From NCBI RefSeq assembly GCF_003046795.1, contig NZ_PZKN01000005.1:62001-126000 (forward strand): a DNA stretch of 64,000 nt, given 5' to 3'. Source of the stretch: Desulfonatronum sp. SC1 (lineage in GTDB: Bacteria; Desulfobacterota; Desulfovibrionia; Desulfovibrionales; Desulfonatronaceae). A program made the position numbers and the translations under genes. How positions within the stretch are numbered: the stretch's first letter is position 1; every line of letters begins with the position of its first letter. Below, piece by piece: positions 52,666 to 61,143 of the stretch. Under the pieces are notes generated by a model. It had not been told where the DNA came from. It searched no databases and saw only the letters and a list, made by a program, of their open reading frames with translations.

Positions 52666-52825
52666 CTTAGCAGTCCGTTGAAAAAACCCCAATTGCTGCG
52701 TCGCCGCAAAAAATTCAAACTCTCACGTATGAGTAAATACGCTTCGACCTTGAACTTTTTTTGCTCCTTGCACTTGGGGTTTTTGAACGAACTGCCGGAA
52801 AATGACTTTTTCAACACTCAGTTAG
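52666..52825. repeat. Palindromic MITE-like element between pstC and pstA
   Basis: An approximately 160-base unit with imperfect ends CTTAGCAGTCCGTTGAAAAA and, as complement of the right end, CTAACTGAGTGTTGAAAAAG. The inner arms AAAAACCCCAA...GCAAAAAATTCAAA and TTGAACTTTTTTTGC...TTGGGGTTTTT pair in the same order, making one long hairpin with a TCACGTATGA-type palindrome near the centre. Its right end covers the pstC stop codon (TAA, 52822-52824). It has no gene and fits dispersed non-autonomous repeat families. Confidence 0.7.
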
Positions 52826-55128
52826 AGCGAACTGTATTTCTTACGCAGCCGCTGCCGGACGATTTCCGCGACCGTGTTCACGATGAACGTCAGCACGAAG
52901 AGCACCAGGGCTGCCAGGAACAGAATCCGGTAGTGCGTGCTGCCCACCGCGGTCTCCGGCAGTTCCACGGCGATGTTCGCTGAGAGGGTGCGCATGCCTT
53001 CGAAGATGTTGAAGTTCATCACCGGACTGTTGCCCGTGGCCATGAGCACGATCATGGTTTCGCCCACGGCCCGACCGAAGCCGATCATCACGGCGGAAAA
53101 GATTCCCGGACTCGCTGTGAGCAGGACCACACGGGTCACGGTCTGCCAGGGCGTGGCGCCCAGGGCCAGGGAGCCCTGGGTCAGGTGCTTGGGCACGTTG
53201 AAGATGGCGTCCTCGGCTATGGAGAAAATGGTCGGAATGACCGCGAAGCCCATGGCCAGCCCAACCACGAGAGCGTTGCGCTGGTCGTAGGTGATGCCCA
53301 CTTCGGTCAGCCATTGCCGGGCGCTGCCGTCGAAAAACCAGATTTCAATATGCGGACTGAGGGTGACGCAGGCCCAGCCGAAAACCAGAAGCATGGGGAT
53401 AAGCAGGGCCGCTTCCCAGCCGTCCGGGACCAGCAGGCGGACGCGATGCGGCAACATGCTCCATAAAAAGGCGGTCAGAAGCATCATCAGGGGCATGAAG
53501 ACCACGATGGAAAAGACGGCGGGCAGGTTGCTCTCCACGAACGGGGCCAGCCAGAGGCCGGCCAGAAAGCCGAGAATGACCGTGGGCAGGGCCTCCATGA
53601 CCTCGATGGACGGCTTGACCACGGCCCGCAGCTTGGGGCTCATGAAATACGCCGCGTAGATGGCACCGAGCACGGCCAAGGGCATGGCGATGAGCATGGC
53701 GTAGAACGAGGCCTTGAGCGTGCCCAAGGTCAGGGGCATCTGGCTGAACTTGGACTCGAACTCATCCGAGGCCGAGGAAGACTGCCAGACATAGTCCGGT
53801 GCGGACCGGCCCTCGTACCAGACCTTTTGCCACAAGGCGCTGAACGAGTATTCCGGGTGCGGATTGTCCACATCCAACAGGTGCAGATTCTGGGTCTCGT
53901 CCAGGGCCAGCAGGGCCGCGTTGGTCGGGGAAAAGGCCAAGGTCCGGATGGGCGAGTCCGCCACCGGCTTCAGGAGGAGGGTCCGCTGAGAGGTGGGATA
54001 GTGCAGCCCCACGACCCCGGCGGCGTCCGCGGCGGCAAACCCCTTGCGGGTGTACTCCGTGGCCAGGGTGGTGATCGGGGCGGCATGGCGGTCAAAATCC
54101 CGAACGTGCGTGATGAAGTTTTCGTTCCGCTCGTCCCGGACCAGAAAATATTGGCTCAAGGTCCCGTCGGACCGGCCGACGATGAGGGAAACCGTGCCTA
54201 ACAGGAAGTCCACGGTGGTGATGGATACGGATGCGTCCGGAACCACCTCCAGACTGTGTGTCGGCCCGGCCTGAGACGGTTGACGCAGGTCGTAATAATG
54301 CAGCTTGCCGTGCGCGTCGGCCAGAAACAAATTGATCATGTTCGAGGAGATCAGCACATCCACGACCTTGCCCGGCGCAGACCCGAGATCGTGCTCGGTG
54401 GTGGTGACCACGGTCTCTCCGGTCAGAAAGGACGTCCGTGTGGCGAGCTGAACCAGGAGTACCCGGTTATCATCCGTCACCGTTGCCACGGCCGTCCCGG
54501 CGGCGGCCCGCTGCACGGCAATGTGGCGCAGTGGACGATGCATGGGATCCACCGGGACGGGATCGTTGCCAAATGGAAAGGTCAATTTGGGAACAACAGT
54601 CCGGATGTTGTCGGTCCAGTCAAGCTCGAACTCATGGCGGACCAGGATGGCCGTGCCGTCCGAAAGTCCCAAGACCACGAGATTGGAACGCGGTTCTCCC
54701 TGGCCGAAAGAACGGATTTCCACGCCTTCCGGTATCGGAAGAACGACCTTCTCCATGGGCCTGCCGGTGGCCATCTCGAAAAAAAACACCTCGCCGTTGC
54801 CGCGATACCGGACACCGACTTCCTGGTACCGGTCCATATCCAGCAACAACGTGTGCTCCTCCGGCCCTCCGGGGACGACGTACACGGTATTCTTCTCGAT
54901 CTTGGCCGGAGCGAAAATCGGGACCAGTTCGATGAACAAGAAGATGAAGATCAGAGCCAGAGCTAAAACCACGCCCAGTCCACTGGCACTGATAAAATAT
55001 TTGGCGGAAACGTCCTTGGTCGTCCGGTATTTCCGCAACGAGGCGCGGGCCGCGGCGTCGGGCATGGCCCCGAACAGCTTGTCCAGGTCATGCGTGGAAT
55101 TTGAGGAAGATGATGAGCCGTTTTTCAT
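52822..55128 (-). CDS. pstC: Phosphate ABC transporter permease PstC, large form
   Basis: A 768-residue permease, well over twice the usual ~300. Membrane segment 1 is at about 50-75. A ~380-residue extracytoplasmic domain follows, with repeated beta-propeller-like strands (for example TTLATEYTRKGFAAADAAGVVGLHYP and RTLAFSPTNAALLALDETQNLHLLDV). The six-segment permease core (about 460-768) has the loop [25 protein letters not shown] 55128 is preferred; the frame is open to 55212. The C-terminal stop lies in the repeat element. The large domain is typical of the PstC_N family. It may sense or gate periplasmic phosphate (unknown). Confidence 0.93.
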   Translation of the reverse strand: MKNGSSSSSNSTHDLDKLFGAMPDAAARASLRKYRTTKDVSAKYFISASGLGVVLALALIFIFLFIELVPIFAPAKIEKNTVYVVPGGPEEHTLLLDMDRYQEVGVRYRGNGEVFFFEMATGRPMEKVVLPIPEGVEIRSFGQGEPRSNLVVLGLSDGTAILVRHEFELDWTDNIRTVVPKLTFPFGNDPVPVDPMHRPLRHIAVQRAAAGTAVATVTDDNRVLLVQLATRTSFLTGETVVTTTEHDLGSAPGKVVDVLISSNMINLFLADAHGKLHYYDLRQPSQAGPTHSLEVVPDASVSITTVDFLLGTVSLIVGRSDGTLSQYFLVRDERNENFITHVRDFDRHAAPITTLATEYTRKGFAAADAAGVVGLHYPTSQRTLLLKPVADSPIRTLAFSPTNAALLALDETQNLHLLDVDNPHPEYSFSALWQKVWYEGRSAPDYVWQSSSASDEFESKFSQMPLTLGTLKASFYAMLIAMPLAVLGAIYAAYFMSPKLRAVVKPSIEVMEALPTVILGFLAGLWLAPFVESNLPAVFSIVVFMPLMMLLTAFLWSMLPHRVRLLVPDGWEAALLIPMLLVFGWACVTLSPHIEIWFFDGSARQWLTEVGITYDQRNALVVGLAMGFAVIPTIFSIAEDAIFNVPKHLTQGSLALGATPWQTVTRVVLLTASPGIFSAVMIGFGRAVGETMIVLMATGNSPVMNFNIFEGMRTLSANIAVELPETAVGSTHYRILFLAALVLFVLTFIVNTVAEIVRQRLRKKYSSL

Positions 55129-55197
55129 GATGCGTCGCTTCCTGTACACGGTGCGAAAGCCGAATGGAGGTTCCGATGACGATCCGTCACGAGAGAG

Positions 55198-55230
55198 AAA
55201 AAGCCGCCCCATGCCGGAGCATGGAGCGGC
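55198..55230 (-). terminator. Intrinsic terminator between pstS and pstC
   Basis: On the - strand GCCGCTCCATG-CTCCGG-CATGGGGCGGC (11-bp stem, one G-U) followed by TTTTT. It would limit readthrough so that PstS is made in excess of the membrane subunits. Confidence 0.8.
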
Positions 55231-55254
55231 GTCAAGCGGATGGTTCGGGGCGGC

Positions 55255-56217
55255 CTACAGTCCGATTTGAGCGCGGACCTGGGCGGCGACGGTTTCGGGC
55301 AGCGGGATGTACCCGTCGCGGACCACCACTTCCTGGCCCTGCTTGGAGAGCACCAGACGCAGGAATTCCCGCTCCACAGGGGCCAACGGCTCGGTGGGAT
55401 TCTTGTTCACATACAGAAACAAACCGCGAGCCAGGGGGTAGTTGCCGGAGGCGGCGTTTTCCGCGTTGGGTTCGTAGCAGGTTCCGCCCATGTTGATGGA
55501 CGCGGCCTTCACGCCGGAGGTGATGTAGCCGATACCGGAATAGCCGATGCCGTTTATGGACTCGGTCACGCCCTGGACCACGGAGGCGGAGCCGGGCTGC
55601 TCGTTGATGGTCGGCTTGTAGTCGCCGCCGCACAAGGCCACGTCCTTGAAGAAGCCGTACGTGCCGGACACGGCGTTACGGCTGTAGATGGTGAAATCCC
55701 TGTTGGCCCAGGCGCCGGTCTGGCCGACCTGCCCCCAGCGGGTGATGTCCTCGCCGTGACCGCAGCGGCGGGTGGCGGAGAAGATGGCGTCAATCTGGGG
55801 AATGGAAAGACAATCCAGAGGGTTGTCCTTGTTCAGATACACGGCGATGGTGTCCACGGCCGTGGTCACCTTGACGGGCTGGTATCCGAAGCGCTGCTCG
55901 AACTGCTCGATTTCCGTGGCCCGCATTTCCCGGCTCATGGGGCCGAAATTGGCCGTGGCCTCGATCAGGGCCGGCGGCGCGGTGGACGATCCCGCGCCCT
56001 GGATCTGGATGTTCACGTTGGGGTAGTAACCCTGGAAAGCTTCAGCCCAAAGGGTCATCAGGTTGTTCAGGGTATCCGAGCCCATGCTGGACAGGTTGCC
56101 GGAAATACCGGAAACCGGGGTGTACTCGGGTAGGGCCGGGTCCACGGAAACCTGGGCCGACACATTGCCCGCGGCCAACATTCCAAAAAGCATGATTGTT
56201 GCTAAGATCTTCCGCAT
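55255..56217 (-). CDS. pstS: Phosphate-binding protein PstS
   Basis: A 320-residue periplasmic protein with a signal peptide (ILATIMLFGMLAAGNVSA). GNLSSMGSDTLNNLMTLWAEAF, IQGAGSSTAPPALIEATANFGPMSREM and RNAVSGTYGFFKDVAL are the phosphate-binding segments (Ser/Thr/Asp/Arg ligands) of the PstS-like family. It has two Cys pairs possible (LCGG, RCGHG, CYEPN, DCLSIP). AGGAGGAAT lies before the ATG. It is preceded by a Pho box and followed by a terminator. Confidence 0.95.
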   Translation of the reverse strand: MRKILATIMLFGMLAAGNVSAQVSVDPALPEYTPVSGISGNLSSMGSDTLNNLMTLWAEAFQGYYPNVNIQIQGAGSSTAPPALIEATANFGPMSREMRATEIEQFEQRFGYQPVKVTTAVDTIAVYLNKDNPLDCLSIPQIDAIFSATRRCGHGEDITRWGQVGQTGAWANRDFTIYSRNAVSGTYGFFKDVALCGGDYKPTINEQPGSASVVQGVTESINGIGYSGIGYITSGVKAASINMGGTCYEPNAENAASGNYPLARGLFLYVNKNPTEPLAPVEREFLRLVLSKQGQEVVVRDGYIPLPETVAAQVRAQIGL

Positions 56218-56315
56218 AAAAGAGATTCCTCCTGTTCATTTGTGGCGATTTCGACCCGCCGACATGGCGAACCGTCCAAGGCCATTGTCCATGCCCGTGA
56301 ACATAGGAAGGAATT

Positions 56316-56344
56316 GTTACAGCAGTATGACGAGAAGATGACTT
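56316..56344 (-). promoter_or_regulatory. Pho box upstream of pstS
   Basis: On the - strand AAGTCAT-CTTC-TCGTCAT-ACTG-CTGTAAC: three 7-base units at 11-base spacing resembling the PhoB consensus CTGTCAT. It lies about 100 bases before the pstS start and just after the phoR stop. PhoB-dependent induction under phosphate limitation is expected. Confidence 0.75.
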
Positions 56345-56373
56345 TTTTGAGGCGTTCCGGGAAGATCGCCTTC

Positions 56374-58176
56374 TCAAACAGTTGCCTTGGCCCCTTGCCG
56401 GGCGATCTTCAACGTGAAGAAGAACGTCGCCCCCTTGCCGGGAGTGCTTTCAAGCCAGATTCTGCCTCCGTGGTGCCGGATGATGTGCTTGCAGATCGCC
56501 AGACCCAGGCCGGTCCCGCCGTTGCCTTCGCCGCGGGCGGAGTCCTGGCGATAGAAGCGCTCGAAAAGGCGCTCCTGGTGCTCACGCGGAATGCCCGGCC
56601 CCTGATCCCGAACCCCAAAGACAAGGTATTCGCCCTCCGGGGCGCAGGTGATCGTGATCGTGCCTCGCTTCGGGCTGTGCCGGATGGCGTTTTCCAGAAT
56701 ATTCTGAAATACCTGGGCCACGCGAGACATATCCCCCAGAACCATGATTCCGGAGCAGCCCTCGAGATGATTGACATACTGGATTGCCTTGTCCTCGGCC
56801 ATGGGCGTGCAGATTTCCAGGGCCATCTCCAATGAGCGTTCGGCAGCTATGGTTTCCAGAATTTCCGCCGGTGCTTCGGCTTCGAGCTTGGCCAGTTTCA
56901 GCAGGTCCGTGACCATCGCGGCCATGTGCTCCGCATTGCGATGAATGATCCGCAGAAACGAGCGGGTGGTTTCCGGGTCCGGGGGGCTCTCGCCGAGCAA
57001 GGTTTCGGTGTAGCCCTTGATGGATGTCAGCGGGGTGCGCATTTCATGGGACACGTTGGCCACGAAATCGCGACGGATTTTTTCCATCCGCCGGGGCAGG
57101 CTGACATCCTGAATGACCACCACGGCCTGAAGGTTTCCGGATGGATCCCTGTATGTATTGATTCTGGCCTCCAGCTCGGCTCCGCCGGGTCGATGCAGAA
57201 GCAGGCGTTCGGACTGCTCCGGGCTATCTCGCAGGGTACGCTCCAGGGCCGCGGCCAGGTCCGGTTCCAAGGTCGCCTCAAGCAATGTCTTGTCTTCGAC
57301 GCTCTGGATCTTCGGGAAAAAACGCCGAAAGGCGGGATTGACGGAGATGATCCGGCCGTCCCGGTCCACGGCGATCACGGCTTCGCTCAAGCCATTGAAC
57401 AGCGCCTCCAACCGGGTCTTCTGTTCCTGAACCACGTTGATCTGGCTGGAAATGTCCCGCGCCATCGTGTTCACGGCCTCGGTCAGGGGATGAAATTCAC
57501 TGGTCCGGGGAACATACAGCCGTCGGTCATAGGCGCCGGCACCCACGTCGGAAACCAGTTGCACCAGTTTCTTGATGGAGGAGAGCAGACTTTTGGAAAA
57601 CCAGAAGCTCAATAGCAGCGAGATCAGCAGACAGGCCCCAAGAATGAGAAAAAAACGCTTCTTCAGGATATCCACCTGCTCGTAAAGGTTGGACATGGGC
57701 AGCGCCAGGCGGAGCACCGCGTCGCTTTCCCCAGTGTCGGCCACGGGACATTTCCTGGCAACATAGATCAAGTCCCGGCCAATAGTGGCGCTTTTGCGAA
57801 TATCCATGCCCACCCGGCCGCTGACGGCCTGGATGATTTCCGGACGCATCGAGTGATCCTCCACCTGCGGAAGGCGGACATCGCTGACATGACTGTCCGC
57901 GGCGACCCTCCCGTTGAGGGTGTAGGTCATGCGGACTCCCAAGCGACCGCCCAGGTCCGCGAGCCATGTCCGAATGTCGTGCTCCCCGGCGGGGAATGCC
58001 TGCTGGGCAAAAGTCCAACAGGTGGCGTCAAGCAGTTTCAATGCCCGCTCCTGGCCGTGACTCACAAGCTCCGTTCGCACGGAATGGGCCAGAAAAACGT
58101 ACATGGGGATGAAGATCGCCAAAAGCAGGCCCCAGATCCAGAGCATGATCCGCAGGCGTAAAGACGTTGCTGGCAT
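56374..58176 (-). CDS. phoR: Phosphate sensor histidine kinase PhoR
   Basis: A 600-residue membrane kinase. Segment 1 is at about 10-30, then a periplasmic/extracytoplasmic domain (about 31-180), segment 2 (about 185-207), HAMP (about 207-260), PAS (about 265-370) and the HisKA motif NVSHEMRTPLTSIKGY. The HATPase_c boxes are ILENAIRHS, VRDQGPGIP and GGTGLGLAICKHI. All catalytic motifs are present. It is divergent from phoB and lies upstream of pstS on the - strand, so it is PhoR by context. ATG 58176 is preferred to GTG 58218; neither has a strong ribosome-binding site. The periplasmic region is larger than in E. coli PhoR. Confidence 0.9.
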   Translation of the reverse strand: MPATSLRLRIMLWIWGLLLAIFIPMYVFLAHSVRTELVSHGQERALKLLDATCWTFAQQAFPAGEHDIRTWLADLGGRLGVRMTYTLNGRVAADSHVSDVRLPQVEDHSMRPEIIQAVSGRVGMDIRKSATIGRDLIYVARKCPVADTGESDAVLRLALPMSNLYEQVDILKKRFFLILGACLLISLLLSFWFSKSLLSSIKKLVQLVSDVGAGAYDRRLYVPRTSEFHPLTEAVNTMARDISSQINVVQEQKTRLEALFNGLSEAVIAVDRDGRIISVNPAFRRFFPKIQSVEDKTLLEATLEPDLAAALERTLRDSPEQSERLLLHRPGGAELEARINTYRDPSGNLQAVVVIQDVSLPRRMEKIRRDFVANVSHEMRTPLTSIKGYTETLLGESPPDPETTRSFLRIIHRNAEHMAAMVTDLLKLAKLEAEAPAEILETIAAERSLEMALEICTPMAEDKAIQYVNHLEGCSGIMVLGDMSRVAQVFQNILENAIRHSPKRGTITITCAPEGEYLVFGVRDQGPGIPREHQERLFERFYRQDSARGEGNGGTGLGLAICKHIIRHHGGRIWLESTPGKGATFFFTLKIARQGAKATV

Positions 58177-58289
58177 GGATGGTCTCGTATTCCGTAAGGG
58201 ATTAATGGAGAAAAACACCGGTCACATTGGCCGACTTCTTTTTGATCTGATTTCCGCATCCCGAGGGAGCCGTCAAGTCCGAGTTCACT

Positions 58290-58329
58290 TTTTCACCAGA
58301 TTGTCACATAATCTTCATGATATTGTCAC
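58290..58329 (+). promoter_or_regulatory. Double Pho box in the phoR-phoB gap
   Basis: TTTTCAC-CAGA-TTGTCAC-ATAA-TCTTCAT-GATA-TTGTCAC: four 7-base direct repeats with exact 11-base period, the spacing needed for two PhoB dimers. It ends 50 bases before the phoB start and about 110 bases before the divergent phoR start, so it may autoregulate one or both. Confidence 0.85.
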
Positions 58330-58379
58330 CGAAAAAGGATATCTGGTCTTCTTTATTGCCACATCCGCGGGGAGGCGCC

Positions 58380-59063
58380 ATGTCACGGGAAAAAATCCTG
58401 ATTGTCGAAGACGAGACGGATATTCTGAATCTTTTGAAATATCACCTGTCCACCGGCGGGTACGAGGTCCACACCGCCGCCACCGGCCTGGAAGCCTTGC
58501 GGCAGGCTCGCCAGCTTCAGCCGGATCTGGTGCTTCTGGACTTGATGCTTCCCGGAGTGGACGGGTTCGAGGTCTGCCGGGAGCTGAAGCACGACCCCCG
58601 GACCAGTAACGTCGCGGTGATCATGCTCACGGCTCGAGGAGAGGAAGTGGACCGGGTCGTGGGCCTGGAACTGGGTGCCGACGACTACGTCACCAAGCCG
58701 TTCAGCCCACGGGAACTGGTGCTGCGGGTCAAGGCGGTGCTGCGTCGGAACAAGCCCGACGCCCCGTCATCAACGGCCTGGGAACGGGACGGACTGCGGA
58801 TCGAGGAGGAAAACCACCGGGTTTTCGTGGATGGCCTGGACACCGAGTTGACGGCCACGGAGTTCAAACTGTTGTCCGAGCTGGTTCACAGCGGCGGCAA
58901 GGTTTTGAACCGGGACCAGCTGCTGAACACTGTCTGGGGGTACCAGTTCAGCGGCTATTCCAGAACAGTGGACACGCATATCCGCAGGCTGCGCAAGAAG
59001 CTGGGGCCGTACGCGGAGTGGGTGGAGACCATCCGCGGCGTCGGGTATCGTTTTCAGGGGTAA
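58380..59063 (+). CDS. phoB: Phosphate response regulator PhoB
   Basis: A 227-residue OmpR-family regulator. The receiver domain has acidic pocket VEDETD, phospho-acceptor LVLLDLMLPG, LTARGEE (Thr) and VTKPFSPREL (Lys). The winged-helix domain has ELTATEFKLLSELVHSGGKVLNRDQLL and DTHIRRLRKKLG. The ATG at 58380 follows GGGGAGG; the frame is open to 58317. It binds the Pho boxes described here and is followed by two phoU genes. Confidence 0.95.
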   Translation: MSREKILIVEDETDILNLLKYHLSTGGYEVHTAATGLEALRQARQLQPDLVLLDLMLPGVDGFEVCRELKHDPRTSNVAVIMLTARGEEVDRVVGLELGADDYVTKPFSPRELVLRVKAVLRRNKPDAPSSTAWERDGLRIEEENHRVFVDGLDTELTATEFKLLSELVHSGGKVLNRDQLLNTVWGYQFSGYSRTVDTHIRRLRKKLGPYAEWVETIRGVGYRFQG

Positions 59064-59101
59064 ACAAGAGCCTACTTTTTTGGGTACCAGGGAGAAAAGA
59101 A

Positions 59102-59761
59102 ATGACGCATTTTTTTCTGAAACGGCTCGCTGAGCTGCGAGAATCGGCCGCTAACATGGCCGCGTTATGTGAAAAAGCCTTGGACAAGGCTCAACGGGCC
59201 TACTTTGAGCGCAGCTCGGTTCTGGCCAAGGAAGTGATGACCGGCGATGAACAGATCAACAGGCTTGAACTGGAAGTCGACAGCAACGCCCTCGGTCTGC
59301 TGGCCTTGGATCACCCCATGGCCGGGGATCTGCGCAACATCGTCGGCACCTTGAACATCGGCCTGGATCTGGAACGCATCGGGGACGAGACATACAACGT
59401 CGCCCGCCGCGCCCTGTTCTTGAACAATCGTCCGCCGCTCCCCTATTTCCCGGCCATGGAAAACCTGAGTCAACTGGCCATGGAAATGCTTTCCGGAGCC
59501 ATCAGCGGCTATCTGAACGAGGATCCCGATCTGGCCCTGAACGTCTGCCAAATGGAAGAGCAGGCCCATGTCGAAACCGTCAAGGTGATCAAGGCCGTGA
59601 TCGACTACATGGTCGGAGAGGCCCCGGCCGTTGAACGCTGCGTCCACACCATCTTCATCGCCCGATCCCTGGAACGAGTCGCCTCGCTTTCCGCGAATAT
59701 CGCCGAATCCGTGATCTTCATTACCAAGGGCGTGAACGTCAAAGCCGCCTGCTCGAACTAG
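59102..59761 (+). CDS. phoU: PhoU phosphate signalling protein, copy 1
   Basis: A 219-residue protein of two three-helix PhoU repeats. The E-x-x-x-D-type metal-binding motifs are DEQINRLELEVDSNALGLLAL and the second-half QMEEQAHVETVKV. GLDLERIGDETYNVARRA and ARSLERVASLSANIAESVIF are the repeat-specific segments. PhoU inhibits PhoR and limits Pst uptake when phosphate is plentiful. ATG 59102 follows GGGAGAAAAG. It is 38 bases after phoB. Confidence 0.93.
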   Translation: MTHFFLKRLAELRESAANMAALCEKALDKAQRAYFERSSVLAKEVMTGDEQINRLELEVDSNALGLLALDHPMAGDLRNIVGTLNIGLDLERIGDETYNVARRALFLNNRPPLPYFPAMENLSQLAMEMLSGAISGYLNEDPDLALNVCQMEEQAHVETVKVIKAVIDYMVGEAPAVERCVHTIFIARSLERVASLSANIAESVIFITKGVNVKAACSN

Positions 59762-59798
59762 TTCCTTCCTCAATGCCCATCATCCGGAGACCAAAACC

Positions 59799-60467
59799 AT
59801 GACACGAATACCATTTCACCAGGAACTGGCTCGCATGCAGGACCATATCCTGCGGATCGCGGCGGTGACTCAGGAGAGCCTGGACAACGCGGTAAAAGCC
59901 CTGCTGACTGGAGACATCGAGCTTGCCGACGACGTGATCACCCGGGACAAGGAGATCAACAGCCTGGAGTGCGAAATCAATGAAATGGCCCTGCAAATGC
60001 TGGCCCTGTCCCAACCCGTGGCCAGGGACCTGCGTTTGATCATCGGCGGCAACTGGATCGCCAGGAACATCGAGAGAGTTGGGGATCAGGCGGTGAGTAT
60101 CGCCGAGAGAGGCATTCTTCTGGCCAGTCGGCCGACCCTTCCGGACATGATGGACATGCTGGGACGCATCGCCTCGGCCAGCACCGATATGTACCGCAAT
60201 GCCGTCAAGTCCTTCCGCGACCGTGATGAAAAAATGGCCCAGTTTGTCTGCGTATCCGATGAGGAAGTGGATGAACTGGATGTGCTGATCCTACGCAAGC
60301 TGATCGACGGCATGATCAAGGACACCCCGGCCGTGGAACGATCCGTCCACGGCATCATCGCCTCCCACTGCTTTGAGCGTGTCGCCGACCTCTCCGTGAA
60401 CATCACCGAAAGCGTGATCTTCATTGAAAAAGGCGAAAACATTAAACATGCATGCCAAAAACTGTAA
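59799..60467 (+). CDS. phoU: PhoU phosphate signalling protein, copy 2
   Basis: A 222-residue second PhoU with DKEINSLECEINEMALQMLALSQPVARDLRLI, WIARNIERVGDQAVSIAERG and ASHCFERVADLSVNITESVIFIEKGENIKH. It is closer to canonical PhoU (LALSQPVARDLR) than copy 1. The two copies are diverged and thus ancient paralogues. It ends 31 bases before the convergent PagL-like gene. The roles of the two copies may differ (signalling versus transport control); this is inference. Confidence 0.94.
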   Translation: MTRIPFHQELARMQDHILRIAAVTQESLDNAVKALLTGDIELADDVITRDKEINSLECEINEMALQMLALSQPVARDLRLIIGGNWIARNIERVGDQAVSIAERGILLASRPTLPDMMDMLGRIASASTDMYRNAVKSFRDRDEKMAQFVCVSDEEVDELDVLILRKLIDGMIKDTPAVERSVHGIIASHCFERVADLSVNITESVIFIEKGENIKHACQKL

Positions 60468-60498
60468 CGCGACAAAGACGCTCCCAGGGCCCGCAACT

Positions 60499-61143
60499 TC
60501 AGTCGAAGTAGGAGCCCACCATCAAGACCAGGGAGTTCACTCCCCGATTGTCCTTGTGCAGTCCGGCGTTGGACAGGTGGTGCAGACGCAGGGAGGCCCA
60601 GATTCGGGATTGGCCCTGCCCCGGGAACTCCGCGCCGATCCCGATTTGCGGGTTGAAGTTCAACCGCGAGCCCTGTCCCGGAACTTTGTGCCCCGAGTAC
60701 ATCACCCCGACCCCGGCCTCTCCGTAAGGACGAAACAGGGAACCGCCCAGGCCGTCCAGGTAATAGAGGGCCAACCCGCTCACCGAGGCCAGCCCTCGCG
60801 AAGAGCCTTCCGTGGTACCGCCCAGGCCGGCCTCGATCTTGAAGCGCAACGGCTCGGGCGCCGCATGCGGCCAGATGTCCTCGTAATCGAAAAGCATGAA
60901 CCCCGTGACCAGGGCGAAGTTCTTGGCGTCTCCGGGGTCGTAGGCCAAGCCGTATCCCAGCCCCAAGCCCATCCGGGGAGTCAGGCGCGGAGCATGATCG
61001 TCGCCCGCGAGCGCGGACGACCCGGCCCGAGCCGTGAGCACGGAGGCCCCCAAAAGCAGGACGGCAACCGCAACGACGGCCAGAGCCGCCTTCATCCAGA
61101 ACCATGGCCTTGGATCACGAACCAGCCAGGACAATCGCCCCAT
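60499..61143 (-). CDS. PagL-like lipid A 3-O-deacylase (acyloxyacyl hydrolase family)
   Basis: A 214-residue outer-membrane beta-barrel candidate with an N-terminal hydrophobic signal (AALAVVAVAVLLLGASVLTARA). The C-terminal region has HHLSNAGLHKDN, matching the catalytic His-x-Ser-Asn-Ala-Gly of PagL. At the position of the PagL acid (12 residues after Ser) there is Asn rather than Glu, a common variation among homologues. AGGAGGGG before ATG 61143 fixes the start. It overlaps the ketosynthase-like gene upstream by 29 bases, a sign of co-expression. Confidence 0.8.
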   Translation of the reverse strand: MGRLSWLVRDPRPWFWMKAALAVVAVAVLLLGASVLTARAGSSALAGDDHAPRLTPRMGLGLGYGLAYDPGDAKNFALVTGFMLFDYEDIWPHAAPEPLRFKIEAGLGGTTEGSSRGLASVSGLALYYLDGLGGSLFRPYGEAGVGVMYSGHKVPGQGSRLNFNPQIGIGAEFPGQGQSRIWASLRLHHLSNAGLHKDNRGVNSLVLMVGSYFD

